The translations under genes and the position numbers were made by a program. The notes beneath the pieces are model-generated. The model saw only the letters and a list, made by a program, of their open reading frames with translations, did not search any database and was not told where the DNA came from. This document shows positions 24,398-36,149 of a stretch of DNA of 64,000 nt, one piece after another. The DNA is from Moniliella sp. 'wahieum' (lineage: Eukaryota > Basidiomycota > Moniliellomycetes > Moniliellales > Moniliellaceae): positions 434,001-498,000 of the forward strand of contig RSEE01000026.1 of assembly GCA_003971905.1 (NCBI GenBank), read 5' to 3'. The first letter of the stretch is position 1. Each line of letters begins with the position of its first letter.

Positions 24398-24973
24398 GTG
24401 GCATGCTCTGCTGCCCTTCCCTTGTAGAGCCGGGGTGGTGCAGTTGGTAACTTCTAAGTTTAACGTTTACTGGCCGAGGAGCGGCTTACCTAACAGCGGC
24501 TGGGCTCGTGCTCTATCTATCGACCGACCGGTGACCAGTGACCATCTATCTGCACTGCCGCGGCAAACTTTGTGCGCAGCGTGAGAAGAGGACAGGGGGC
24601 GGCATGCAGCAGGCGGCGGCCAACAGCGCCACTGGCTGCCCCCCTGGCGGCTCGGAGCACGCCGGAAGCGCACTGCCGCCACACTGGCGCCGCGCTGCCC
24701 GGCGCTCAGCCGGGCGGGTGATCGCGAGTTGATGACATACGCGCTGCTGACAGCGCCCACGTGCCCCCCGCATTGCAGCTGCCGGCACACTCGCTCTGCG
24801 CGGCCGCCCGCACCCGGGCAGTCGCCCACGCGTGCCAGCTGGGCCGCCCAGCAGCCAGCGAATCTTCTCTGCTGTGTTCCTTCGCCCGCCCGCCCGCTCG
24901 ACGCTGTCCTACTCTTTCCCCCACCACCCCGTGCCGTTGCCCCCCCCCCCCCCTGTCCTTGAAGCCGGCCAAG
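24398..24973. other. GC-rich spacer with pyrimidine-rich leader of the phosphate carrier
   Basis: No gene is seen. The final ~80 bp are C/T-rich and include a 14-base C run at 24940-24953, twenty bases before the phosphate carrier start. Confidence 0.5.
24895..24973 (+). promoter_or_regulatory. Pyrimidine-rich 5' leader with C14 run
   Basis: C/T-rich tract directly upstream of the phosphate carrier ATG. Such tracts are typical of strongly expressed fungal genes. The C14 run length may be unreliable. Confidence 0.35.
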
Positions 24974-25959
24974 ATGGCGTTCTCTCCCATGTTCCAGTCC
25001 CTCAACGCGCCCGTCTCGGCGTCGGCGTACCCCATTCACGCCCCTGCCGAGGGCGCCAAGGGCCCCCAGGGCGTCGAGCTCTACCTCCGCTTTGCCCTTG
25101 CCGGTGCCGTCGGCTGCGCCATCACCCACGGCGGTATGACGCCCGTCGATGTGGTCAAGACCCGTATCCAGCTTGAGCCCGAGGTGTACAACAAGGGCAT
25201 GATCACCGCCTTCCGCCAGATTGTTTCCAAGGAGGGCGCCGGCGCCCTTCTCACTGGCTTTGGCCCCACCCCGCTGGCTACTTCATCCAGGGTGCCTTCA
25301 AGTTTGGTGGGTACGAGTTCTGGAAGAAGACTTTCATTGACGCGCTTGGCTACGAGACGGCCGTTGCCAACAAGGCTGCTGTCTACCTCGGTGCCTCGGC
25401 CGTGGCTGAGTTCTTTGCCGACATTGCTCTCTGCCCTCTGGAGGCTACCCGTATCCGTCTTGTGTCGGAGCCTGGCTTTGCCAATGGCCTGATTGGTGCG
25501 TTCAGCAAGATTGCCAAGAACGAGGGCATTGGTGGATTCTACGCTGGCTTTGGCCCTATCCTCTTCAAGCAGGTTCCTTACACCATGGCCAAGTTCGCCG
25601 TGTTCGAGATTGCGTACGAGAAGCTGGTTGCGATTTCGGGCAAGAGCAAGGAGGAGATCACGGGTGGTCTCAGCACCTCGCTCAACTTGAGCGCCGGTGT
25701 GATTGCCGGTCTGGCCGCTGCCTTCATCTCCCAGCCTGCCGACACGCTGCTGTCCAAGATCAACAAGACCAAGGCTCTCCCTGGCGAGACGACGACCGGC
25801 CGTCTGGTCAACATTGCCAAGCAGATCGGTGTCAAGGGTCTCTTCACTGGTATGGGCGCACGTTTCGTCATGATTGGTACCCTTACCGCTGGCCAGTTCG
25901 CTCTCTACGGCGACATCAAGAAGGCCCTCGGCGCCACGGCTGGTGTCGACCTCAAGTAA
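24974..25959 (+). CDS. MIR1: Mitochondrial phosphate carrier (MIR1/PiC, SLC25A3 family)
   Basis: About 328 residues, as expected for the family that imports phosphate with a proton across the inner mitochondrial membrane for ATP synthesis. Three carrier repeats are visible, with signatures [10 protein letters not shown] (~residue 56), PLEATRIRL (~155) and [12 protein letters not shown] (~255). Family-typical stretches [20 protein letters not shown] and [18 protein letters not shown] are intact. The ATG at 24974 follows a C-rich leader. One G is lost near 25275, between GFGPTPL and the family's [15 protein letters not shown] segment; homology resumes immediately in the next frame. No intron is seen, which with strong codon bias suggests high expression. 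Identity is secure. Confidence 0.95.
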
Positions 25960-27358
25960 ATTGGTCGCGCCAGTTAGGTGATACCTTTTGTCTCGAACGC
26001 ACAGGCACAGACACAGGTACAGGTACAGCCAATGCATCCCCACCTCCCTGTGATGCGCTTTGCTTGCACCTTACTCGCCCTGCCACCAGAGATGGATGCA
26101 CTGCCCGTGTGCATTTCATGACTCGCCTCGGGAGCACCCCAGTGTTGTGAATGTGAACATGTCAGTCGCTCAGATTGATGGACAGAGTGATGGAACGAGC
26201 AGGCGTGGGATCTCAGAAAAGAACAGATGAGCCAGAGGTGGCAGTACATCATCCATGGTGCATGCTGCATGTGCATGAGGCCTGAGGGACCAACGTTCCG
26301 GGCGGTTCAATTTCAGGATAGATTCGTGAGATAAGATAATCGGTTTATCGGAAAAGCTGTCATGCATGTCATGCATCATGCACATGTCCGAATCATGCAT
26401 CAGGCCTTAGGCCTTAGGGTGCACCTAAAGCCGCGCATTGCCGCGGAGCTGCTGGAATCGTGACGCGTGGCGCGTGACGGCCGCCAAGTTCCTCCTGTAT
26501 CGATTATCGCTATAACTGCTCCTTGTTGAACCACCCAAAGCGCGCGCCGCAAATGACTTTGGATCATCTTGGGAGTTGTTTCCCTGTCCTTTTTGCTCAT
26601 GGGCCATGCAGTGGGGAAGAGGCGTTGTCCCCTTGTTGCGTTTTAGTCCCTCACTATTCGACCCCAACGTTTCCCGGTCGTCTTGTCCCGGGCTATTTTA
26701 AGAACATGCGTCTTCCGAGTCCACCACACCGCCTCTTCTTCCCTCTTTTCCCGCACCTGTTTAGCCATGGCGGCGGGCTAGGCGCACCTTTCAATCAACG
26801 GCTACCCTACGATTGTCTTTGTGCTGATACTACAACTTGCCCGTAGCATGGGTGGCGGCTTCGTGTTCATGGCTGTCATCTTCATCGATCTTCTCATCCA
26901 AAACATCTGTCCTCTGCGATCCAAGAAGACCGCACAGGACGACTGTGCACCTTCTGTGGTTAGAATGGAAGCTGTCATCTGGAGGAGTCTGGATCGTGCG
27001 CTCATCGTGCCGAAGTATCTCTCTATTGGCTCTTGCCCTTTCCCCTTCCCTTTCCCTTGGCTACGCTTGCCATTTTGCTAGCGGCGATGAAGAGGGGGAT
27101 GAGATTGAGATCTGAGATGGGGCGCGATGAGGCCGTGGAGGGGGCTTTGGGTGTCAGGCTCGAGGCAGGGCCCCAGCGGCGGTGGGACAATTCTGCCCCT
27201 TCATACAAATATGCTGCGCTCCTTGTTGCGCTATCCAAGCGGGACGGATCTCTTGCGGTCCGATCATGCATGGCCTGCACAACACACACTCTACATTGTC
27301 TGGGATCCACAAAAAGCTAAAGCCAAAGTCCATATAGTGGAGAGGAAGAGAAGCACGT
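25960..27358. other. Spacer with heptad chain; no firm gene
   Basis: Holds the mixed heptad chain at 26361-26421. A short plus-strand frame at about 26806-27081 encodes a hydrophobic stretch (VFMAVIFIDLLIQN) followed by a basic/Cys tail, but no family matches and it is not called. Confidence 0.4.
26361..26421. repeat. Mixed palindromic heptad chain, ATGCAT then AGGCCT
   Basis: CATGCAT units begin at 26361 and 26370 with a variant at 26377. From 26394 the units run in one 7-bp register: CATGCAT, CAGGCCT, TAGGCCT, then a decayed TAGGGTG. Two different palindromes thus share one phase. Confidence 0.9.
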
Positions 27359-28894
27359 CTAGCTTGGCCGGTTAGAAGAGCGGCTACCTCCAACAAACAG
27401 GTTCTTGATGCCCTCCTTGATATTTTCAGCGTCCTTGCGCGCGTTGGAGTGAATGTTGGAATGGAAAGCTTGGGTATCCTTGCGCATGGCAGGTACTTCT
27501 CCATCACACCCAGTGCGATAAGAGACTTGAGAACTTGCACTTGGACATGTCCACCCCAGCTTGCGATAGGGCATACACAAACGACCTGAAATGCTCAGGA
27601 CCTGTGCGGTAGTGCCCGCTGAGCGGCGATAAGGAGCGTAGCACTCCATCCTGCACCTGGATCAACCCAGCTGACAAACCCGGCCACATTGAGGAACGAA
27701 CTGTGCTGGAACTTGCCTGGTGTCTTCTTGCCCACGTACAGTTCCAAGTTCTGGTTGCAAACGTAAATCCTAACACAGAAACAAGGTCAGTTGCCCACCC
27801 TCATTGCAACAAACAACCCATCAGGTATATACGAACCAAGTGTTGGACTTGATCGTCTTGCGCATCAACTTGTCTGTCCACCCTGAGTTGGTCAGAAGCT
27901 TGAGCGGGCCACGGGCGGTCGACGTAGTGGTAGAGTAATGCGCTGCCGCCTCCTTCTCCTCGTCGGAATTGCCATCGGAGCTGTACTTGCTCCAATCGGA
28001 CCCGGACGAGGAAGACGAAAGAAGAAGAAGAAGCAGACTCGCTCGAATTCCGCCGACGGGCCTCGTCACGAGCGTCCCGAGCCTCCTTCTCACTCAACGG
28101 ACCGATCCCCCGCCCCTCGCCCAAATCCGTCCAGCGGTAGGGAGACGTATCGACCGCCTGGCCGTTGCGCCGAAAGATGAGGCCCTTAGCGTCCACATCG
28201 ACAATGTAATTGCGTCGCTGGGATGCGGTCAAGTAGGTGACACATTCTGCGTCGAGCTGAGCGCGAGAGCACGAAGCAAGTCACTTTTTCCCCTCGCCAT
28301 GATCAAGCCAATAGAAAAAGTTTTGTTCGGTTGGCTGTTGGCCCACTCGGTATGGTAATGCTTCAGGTTGGAGCCGTAGCGGTGGTGCTTATCAACCAGC
28401 TCAAGCCAATACCCCTGGTCCATCATCTTACCGTCCTTGCCACCCTTTTCGGGCTGCCCCGCGCCGCCCAACGCTCAATCAGGTGCAAACTCTTCTCCTG
28501 CGTTGCGGGCAGCGACTCGTTACGCTTAGTCCGCGGCACAAGCGACGGTCCTCCAACCACAGGACCATCAGGCTTCTCCGCCGCATCCTGCGCACTCTGT
28601 TCCTCCGCATCCCCATCCGCACGACCACCCTCATCCGTCTGGACCTGGACCTGAGCTTGACCCACGCGCGTCGACCAGCAAGCTGCTGCACATAAAACGC
28701 TCCGCGCTGCCAACCGCTGCTGCGGTGCGCCCGGCTGCTGCGATCGCGACTGCTGCTGCACCTGCTTACTCGTAAGCGACGACAAGGTCTCGCCCAACAG
28801 CTGGTCCGCACGCTGCGACGCGTGCCGCTTCCATGCCTCTTGGATCACTTGGCAGCTGGTCCTTCCTCGTGCGGCGGAAGAAGGGGGTGGCCAT
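27359..28894 (-). CDS. IQ calmodulin-binding motif (IQM-like) protein
   Basis: About 490 residues. The N-terminus (MATPFFRRTR, start 28894) leads into one IQ-like motif (VIQEAWKRHASQR), a predicted calmodulin-binding helix. A Gln/Ala-rich linker follows. The conserved domain shared with fungal and plant IQM proteins reads YWLELVDKHHRYGSNLKHYH, then FFYWLDHGEGK, TYLTASQRRNYIVDVD, LYVGKKTPGKFQHSSFL, GVLRSLSPLSGHYRTGPEHF and GVDMSK. An acidic Ser/Glu/Arg insert separates the middle parts. The intron at 27770-27836 (67 bp) restores the TW-IYVCNQNLEL junction in frame. Several frame breaks occur (around 28310, 28030, 27660 and 27490). The molecular role of the domain is not established; a Ca2+/calmodulin link is inferred from the IQ motif. 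Confidence 0.8.
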
Positions 28895-29186
28895 GGAGGA
28901 GGAGGTGGTGGCAGCGGGCCTCGATCCGGGGGGGGGCAGTGGGGAGGACTGGGGTTAGGGGGCCAGCCTGCAGTGGCTAGTGGCTACTGCCCGGGTCAAG
29001 TGGCCGGGTCAAGTGACCTGACCATGATCACCTGGCCGGCTGACCGGTGACATGCAGTGGCTGGTGGCGGCGGAAGAAACCGAGCCTGGTGGTGGGTCAC
29101 ACACTGACACTGCCCCTGTGCGGGCATCACCGGTCCACCCCACAACACCGACGGGGGGTGTGGGATACGTGCTGCTGCCCCCTGTC

Positions 29187-29220
29187 GCTCAGGCTGAGCG
29201 CGCAGGCGCTCAGGCTGAGC
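29187..29220. repeat. Two copies of a 13-bp near-palindrome
   Basis: GCTCAGGCTGAGC occurs at 29187-29199 and 29208-29220. Further copies are at 30267-30279 and, inverted, at 40559-40571. Confidence 0.85.
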
Positions 29221-29451
29221 TCCTTCTCAGGCTCCACAAGCTTTAAGCTCCTTCTCACATCCGACTTGGCTTTGGCTGGGCCTCGGGGCTCGAACGCGCC
29301 GTCGGTCACATGTGCATGGCCAAGGTAAGCGTCCAGCTGGATGGGTGTGGTCCAAAGCGCCTCAGGCCTCAGGCCAACACGAGCGTCGTCATCGACGTCA
29401 TCAATCTGTTTACCCATTCATCGATCGTCATCGTCATCGTCATCGATCATC

Positions 29452-29466
29452 AACTAGTGACATGTG
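29452..29466. repeat. Mixed palindromic heptads, ACTAGT and ACATGT
   Basis: ACTAGT (29453-29458) and ACATGT (29460-29465) are separated by one G, again with a 7-bp step between different palindromes. Confidence 0.8.
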
Positions 29467-29739
29467 ACAGTCCCTAGGCACAGTACTCCCTCACTAATCA
29501 CTACCGTCGCCTCCTGCCACGAAAGACGAAACGAAATGCAGGGGACCGCAGGCGTGGTGGCCCACCGGCACGGCGTCGCTAGTCACTCGTACCGCGCTCC
29601 CCGTCCTGGCACCTCGAGTGCATCGAATTATCGCAGCGGGGAACGTGGGAGGACTCAAGTAGGGACTACCGACTACCGAGATGGGGTTGTGGCTGCGCAT
29701 GCGCCAAGCGCTGCGCCCCGTAGTAGCCCGCAGCTCTGG

Positions 29740-29778
29740 CATTAGCATTAGCATTAGCATTAGCTTAGCATTAGCATT
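29740..29778. repeat. TTAGCA hexamer tandem repeat
   Basis: Six to seven units of a 6-bp TTAGCA-type repeat with one short unit. It resembles a telomere repeat only loosely and is internal. Confidence 0.85.
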
Positions 29779-31094
29779 GGGCTTGGCAGTGACATGCATG
29801 ACATGTGACACGTGAAATTTGAAACGTGCGAGCGAGAGACGAAGAGAAACCCCCGAAAATGCACACGTCTACTCTGCCAGGAAAGAAGAAAGAAGAATCG
29901 TCTCGTTGGAGAGAATGCGCGCTGGTTAGTACATGTTTTTGGCTTGTGCCCGACTTAGATCTTACTGCAGCCATGTTTTTGTGCATAACGTTTTTGCATA
30001 TTAATCACAGACCCGTGTTGTCCATCACTAAGTACTAACCGCGTTTCTCGATCCATCCCAGGTTGCTGAGCTCCATATACTGCATACTCGGCACTCTCGG
30101 TACTCGGTACTTGTTATTTGGTACATGATACGATCTCCGTCCCATCCCCCCGTACATGTGGAGAATACCTAAGCGCCCGTTGGTCCATCATGTATCATGT
30201 ATCATGTATCAACCATCATCGACATCATCTCTCTCTCCGACCTGCACATGTTCTGCAGTCCTAAGGGCTCAGGCTGAGCTGTCAGCTGACACGCCCAGCA
30301 TCAACAACGCAACAACTACTATAGGTCGCACGCTTGTAGTGCATCCGACGGACAAAAGAGCATCAAGGACTTGAATTTGAGTAAACGCACAAAAACCAAC
30401 CAACCCACACCACAAAACACTTATCCCCACACCCATGCCCACTCCCACTCCCACTCCCATTGGCTGTTGTGTGGAAGAGGAGGAGGCGTGTGGGTTGGTG
30501 TGGAAGATGAGGAGGCATGTTTGTGGGTTGTGGTGTGGTCGGAACGTTTCACCCCCCACCAATCACCGAACACACTCGTCATCTGAATGTGTAGAGGGTG
30601 TGGTCGTAGAAGAAGGACAAAAGAGGGAGATGGAGACGGAGGCCATAGAATGGAAGAGACTGGGGGGGAAAGGGCACGGAGAGGATGAAGGCGATACGAT
30701 TCATACTGGAACAATCAGCCCCGGTGAGAGCCGGAAGCCGAGTGGAGTAGGTAGAAAGAAAATCAAAACTTGGTAAAAACGAATCGAAAATCGAAAATCG
30801 AGAATCGAGAATCGAATCGAATCAAATGGCTCGTATCGTGGTACCCACAAAGGTACCCCTGTGTGCGAATACGAAACGAGGATGTAATGTGGTGCGCGCG
30901 CAAAGTCGGGGGCATGTGGCATAGCGAAACAGGCAAACCAAGAGAAACCAAAATCTTAAGGAATAGAGACAGGTGGTGGCCACAAAAGGAGAAAAAAAGG
31001 AAAGAATAACGAGTGCCCAAGTTTCTTTTTTCTTATACCAAGAACCGAGGATGAAAAAGATCACAGGGGTGTGTGCCCATCATAAACCAAAAGA

Positions 31095-34000
31095 CTACAC
31101 TACCTCCTCTTTGTCGGTCGACAGATCCGCGGCCTTGTGAGCTGGAAGTCCACCTCCGCTCGACGAAGAAGGGGCGCCCGGTGGACCCGGTGCACTGGGA
31201 GGACCAGGAGGACCAGGAGGACCAGGAGGACCAGGAGGACCGAGGACCAGGAGGACCGGGTGGCCCTCCGCCGCCTGGCCCGCCACCGCGCGCGCGGCCT
31301 TGCGCATGGCAATCGCCTTGTGCTGGTCCCGACGGATAAAGAAGGGGAAGACAGCAAGGAGAATGACGAGCCAAGCAAACAGGATGACCCAATTGACAAA
31401 CAAGCCCACGTTCGGGCCTTGGTCGTACAGGATCTTGAGAAAGGCTTGACGTAGGTTGTAAAAGGGTAGTGCGTACGAGATGCGGTAGAAGCTGTTCAGC
31501 ATCGGGATCGGGTACTGCGCCCCAGAAACGTTCATGATCACGAGGAACATCAGCCCAAATGCGACAAACTTGGGCCCAAGGAGTTCCAGTGCCAATTCAG
31601 TCAAGAGCCCTAGAACCATCATACCGGTAAACATCATGGCAAAGAAGGCAAGAAGCCGGCGGCTGCGCTCGGACCTAGATTGGAAAACTTGGCGTGGAAA
31701 GGCAAGTTGATCATGCTAAATACGAACGAAACGAACAGGTAGGTGAGAGTGGGGATTGCCAGGCGCAGGATCAAAAGGTGGCGAAGACGCAAAAACGGAA
31801 GGATCGGTTGCCGGGAACCAAAGAGCGCCATGGTAATGTGAACGCTAAGAGCAAAATGTAGATCAACCCGACAAACGTGGTAGCAACCGTGACTGTTTGG
31901 TCAAATGGATTGATGTCGTTCTCGGTAAAGTCGACAGCGTGGCCGATGGTCTGAGGGGCTTGGAGGCCAAAGTTAAGTACCGTCGTCATCTCGGTACTGT
32001 TGGTTTCGAACGAAGCCGTGTTCTGGATCCAGGTCGAAGTAATGTTGATGTTGAGCTGGTCCATCGTGTCAATTAAGACCCCCTTGGTGGGCCCCACAAT
32101 CTGACTGGTCATTGCCATGTAGTTGCGCGCCGAGGTGTACCAAATCTGAATGACCGCATTGGGGTCCCACTTCGTGTCCCCTGATTGTTGGGCCGTGACA
32201 AGCGCCTGGGTAGCATTGTTCATCACTTCAACCGCCACCCAAGCCGACTGTCCGTCTTCAATGCCTTGTGGATGCTGTCTGTCGTAGGGAAATCCGAACG
32301 GGTTTTGGCAACCCAGTGAAGGCGTTTCTTGTTGCCCGGGTGGTCACTTGCCAACAACGCCGTTTGGATCACATCGCCAATCTGTCCGTTAGGGTCACCG
32401 TTGATGACGAAAGCTGTCAAGTTACGAGAGGTAAGGCGGTAAAGCGAACCCCACTGCACATATGGACAAGATAACGTTAGTCATTTTCCTGTGAAGCGTT
32501 CCATGAAATCTATACTCACAAAGATAGGTACGATGCCCCAAATGACAACAACTGACAAGAGGGCGATAAAGGGCACGTAGCCCTTGAAGATGGGCTGGAA
32601 CAAGGGCCGCAGCTTGGGATCAAAGATACTGTGGCTTGCAAACTCGAGCGGAGGCTTGCCCCCCGGAGGTCCACACCGGGGGGGCCGCCGCCAGGGGGGC
32701 CAGCACCTTCGTTTCCACCCGGTGTGGGCCCGCAGCAGGGTTGGGAGTGCACCTCCCGGTTTCTTCTCATCATCATCCAGTGGCATCATGCTCGACCTGT
32801 GCCCCGAGATGAACGACTTGCGCGCACTACCCGTCATATCCCAAGTGAGCGACGCTTCCAGTCGACCAATGTGGCTGTTGAAGCACGACTGATAATCGTG
32901 TTACGGTTCATCCAAGAACCGGTCGAAGGAGTAGGTGGCAATCCTTCATCTGCCAGACCCGAAGAAGGGGGAGCAGCCGTGGCTGGTTCTTCCTCCTCCT
33001 CTACCGCCCCTTCCTCCTCACTCTCCGCAAGGGGCTCGCAGTGAGAGAATCGCCGCTCTTCGTCCTTGCTTCCACTTCCCCGGCTGGAGGCAGAGCTGAG
33101 GGTGGGCTCACCCGTTTGGGCAGCTGCCAACGCAGCAAGTGACGGAGGAGGGGGAAGATCATTGCCATCACTACTAAGGATTGCCGAGTGTCGGCGGGAA
33201 GGAACATGAACAAATCTCGTCGACCGAAGGGGAAGAGTACGCGCTTGGTGATGAATGTGCATGCGGTGAAGGATGGGAAGGGCTGATGGGCGGAGAAGTG
33301 GAGCGGGCTGGGTGGTAAGTGCGAATCGTATCAGCCGTAGCAGCTGCTTCGGGAACCCGGGGAGGATCCAGTCGCAAAGGACTAGACAGTGGACCCAAGT
33401 GAGATGCCTCCTGGTTCCGTGGGTCGGCGAGCGACAGAGACTGAGAAAGTCTATTATGAGGAGTGTGCAGGGATGTCTGTACTGAATTGGGAGACCCGTG
33501 TCATGTTCTCCATTGTACCAAGAGAGTCTCGCCGCAAAAGGTGGCCCTTGTCTTGGTTGAACCCCGTCTTGCTCTCTTTTCCGCGTTCAACCATTTGCGT
33601 CTGCGCATTACCTCCACCCCGTTGCCATCGTCGGCGCGTTCCATTTTGGGGGCAAGGGGAAGGGCCTTTAGTCTTGTCCCCGCCCGCGGTGCACTGCCGT
33701 TGGCATGATGCGCATCAGTGAGCCGGTGATGGGCAGCTCCGTGTGATCCTGTTTGACAGGAAGAAATTGCAGGCGATGAAGAAGAAAGATCCAACGACTT
33801 GGGCGGCTTTGCTGGTAGGGACGGAGCAGCCGCGTGATCTGTTTTCTCATATTCTTTTTGCTCTGGTTCTTGCATTTGATCCTGTTCTTGCTCTTGAATC
33901 TGCTGGCTTAGACGCTGAGCAAAGGACTGGCCACGGTAGTCTTGATGCACCCGGAAGAGTGTCGGAGAAGAGGAAGTGACTCCGACGCCGGATGCTTCAT

Positions 34001-34577
34001 GACCGGGAGAATGGTTGCTGTGATCGGAGGTGGAGGCACTGATGGCTGTAAGGTTGTAGACGGATGAATCGTCAGCACCGTCGGGATCATAATGACCGTC
34101 GTTATTGTCATCAGCGTCATACAAGACCATTCCATGCGCGCTCCCCCCCAAACGTTGAGAGGTTGATAGGGGTTGGAGAGGTTGGAGATGGAAGCGGGAC
34201 GCTCGTTCCCCTCAGCAACGGCGGGGTGCGGGTTTCAGTGAAGCTCCTTGGCTCCTCATGGGCCGTGTCAGGAGCGGGAGTGAGGAGGAATGAGTGGCAT
34301 GCGAGTGGGATGGGAGAGGACGAGGGTATGGGTGCGGCGAGAGACGATTGGACGGATGGCCGTCGGCGGAGGCCGAGATGGAGGGCGCGGGTGACGAGGC
34401 GGGCGAAGAGTCGTTGGTCTGAACCTCACGGGCGAGGGGATGGCGTGGGCGACCGCCACCAGACACGGCGCTGAGCACCGGACTGCTGACGTGGGGGCTG
34501 CTGCTGCTAGCGCGCTGGCGGGCCTGGGCGCGCTGGATGGCTGCTTGAAGTCCGGTGAGGGCCGGTGTGGTGGCCAT
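31095..34577 (-). CDS. SNG1/DUF3533-family membrane protein with long disordered N-terminus
   Basis: The family includes yeast Sng1, a plasma-membrane protein linked to drug and nitrosoguanidine resistance. The C-terminal ~550 residues hold the DUF3533 domain: a first helix (YVPFIALLSVVVIWGIVPIF), the WGSLYRLTSRN and VINGDPNGQIGD motifs, a long extracellular loop with several N-glycosylation sequons, then about five more helices (e.g. VGLIYILLLAF, FVAFGLMFLVIMNVSGAQYP). The intron at 32454-32519 (GTGAGT donor, CTAAC branch point, GCAG acceptor) joins IVPIF to WGSLYRL in frame. Upstream, frames rich in Ser, Pro, Gln and Glu can be followed back to an ATG at 34577 (MATTPALTGLQ), so the cytosolic N-terminus would be ~580 residues. 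The C-terminal tail has collagen-like GPP repeats. Several frame breaks occur; the extent of the N-terminus is less certain. Confidence 0.8.
31190..31262 (-). repeat. GPP-coding tandem 9-mer in the SNG1-like tail
   Basis: The plus strand shows GGACCAGGA units in tandem; on the coding strand they give a collagen-like Gly-Pro-Pro tract of about eight triplets in the cytosolic C-terminus. Confidence 0.85.
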
Positions 34578-36149
34578 GGCGACAAGGGCAAGAGAGGAGA
34601 GAGGAAAAGGGAGTGTGGGCAGTAGCAGGAAGGTGGGTGCGCGGTGGGGGTGGTGGGGGCGGAGGAAAAAAAGGGCGCGGGTGCTTTGGGGAGGGAAGGG
34701 GAGGGGAGGCACAGACCACGGCTATACGCCTACTCTCCTCGGCTGTATGGCCCCGACGCAAGGGGTGCGTTGGCTGTCTGCTGCGGCTGGGGAGTTCGCT
34801 GGGTGGCGGCTGTGTATGCGTGCTGCTGGGGGGCGCGGGCGGGGACAGGGGGCAGGCGCGTGCGGTGGGACTACGGTGGAATGCGCGCCGTCCGTGAGCT
34901 GGGCGGCGTGGGGGGGCAGGGACCAGCGCCGCTTCAATCATCACCTCCTTGCGCCATGGCGGTGCACGAGATATGCCCTGCGAGGGACGCCGGCTGCGGG
35001 CCTAACCACCGTGCTCGCTTGTACAGCATATACAACCACCCAACCCCGATCGCAGATCGAATCGCGCGTCTCGGTGCTCTGCGCGGGCACAGGGGCGGGC
35101 GATGCCCATATCGCAACCGCGGAGCCACTGGACCAGCCGCCACCGACCTCCGCTCCATCGCCCCAGCATCCGCCGCTCATCAAAAGGCCCTACCTCGGCA
35201 CAAGCATCCATCCTTTTTTAATCCCAGTGGTGGTGGTGGTGGTGCAGTGCGGAGGTACGCGGGGTTAATTAATGCTGAGTGCCATTTCAATTTCTTACCA
35301 ATCACACGCTACTCGTCTCTCCACCACTGATTCGTTCCATGCACCTATAATCCCTTTTTCTCGTAGCCCACTCGGGCCGTACAATTATTACTGCTCGACT
35401 GCTCGAGTACTATTTCATCGATCCCACCATCATCTCCATCAACTAGCCTTCCTGCGTCCACTTGCCAAACGGCTGTCCAAATGGGCGTGTGGCCGCGGGG
35501 TTTTGCAGCTCGTTATCCCCCTGAGAGGTTATGGCTTCCACAGACACGTCTCCATGTGAAGAGAGTAGAGCCAAGAACGTCTGGTAAACCTTCTCCTGCG
35601 ACCTCTTTTTCCGTGGATAGGAAGAACTGGGGATCCATGGGTGAGCTATGTGGGAGATAGGGGGGGCTGATAACCGATAAGGAAGGACCCAAGTGAGCTG
35701 AGACTCAGCTCTGCCCGGAACTGCGGGGACACTTGCCTTCTTACTATTACATATCTTTCTGTTCAATGACATTGTGATTAAGCAACCTCTGCTTCCCCAG
35801 TTGGGAAAGTCCAGAGTTGAATCATGGGCAAAGCTGAGTGAATGAGTTATACGAGTACTGAGTAAACTGTATCTCCTTCCCCAAGAGGGAGAGGAGCGCA
35901 AAATAAAAAGGTGAACCAAACAACGAAAATAATGCTTCAAGCACACAAGGGCGGAGCATCAGCACCGCAGAGTAAGGCAAGAGATTGGCGTTCTAGGGGA
36001 GCCCATATCACCCAGGATAAGAGAGGCATGAGAGAAACTAAAGACGAGAGACCAGCAACGTGCACAAGGAAAATTTCAAGAACCGTAACGTGAAGCGAAA
36101 GATGTGGTAAGGAGGATGAGGTGCACACATATCACTCTCCTAGTTCACT
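34578..36149. other. Spacer, no firm gene
   Basis: GC-rich at 34.6-35.2 kb, then AT-richer. A minus-strand frame at 35443-35946 ends in a hydrophilic stretch of good composition (EKVYQTFLALLSSHGDVSVE), but neither start nor family is clear, so it is not called. Confidence 0.4.

Larger units (their letters stand above)
28895..31094. other. Two-kilobase repeat-speckled spacer, no gene
   Basis: No coding signal is recognised. It contains paired CTCAGGCTGAG palindromes (29187-29220), ACTAGT/ACATGT heptads (29453-29465), a TTAGCA hexamer run (29740-29778), ATCATGT heptads (30186-30211), the palindrome TGTCAGCTGACA (30280-30291) and AATCGA(A/G) repeats (30779-30826). Confidence 0.5.

Noticed and set aside
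24425-24475. D-arm-like GTGGTGCAGTTGGTA
   Set aside because: No anticodon or T arm follows.
24940-24953. C14 run as a specific regulatory element
   Set aside because: Homopolymer length is unreliable in this assembly; only the general pyrimidine-rich leader is reported.
25081-26043. 320-codon open frame antisense to the phosphate carrier
   Set aside because: Same cause; the sense strand has all three carrier signatures.
29740-29778. Interstitial telomere from TTAGCA repeats
   Set aside because: The unit is TTAGCA, not TTAGGG, and it is short and internal.
35443-35946. 167-codon minus-strand frame
   Set aside because: The last third looks protein-like, but the start and exon structure cannot be supported.
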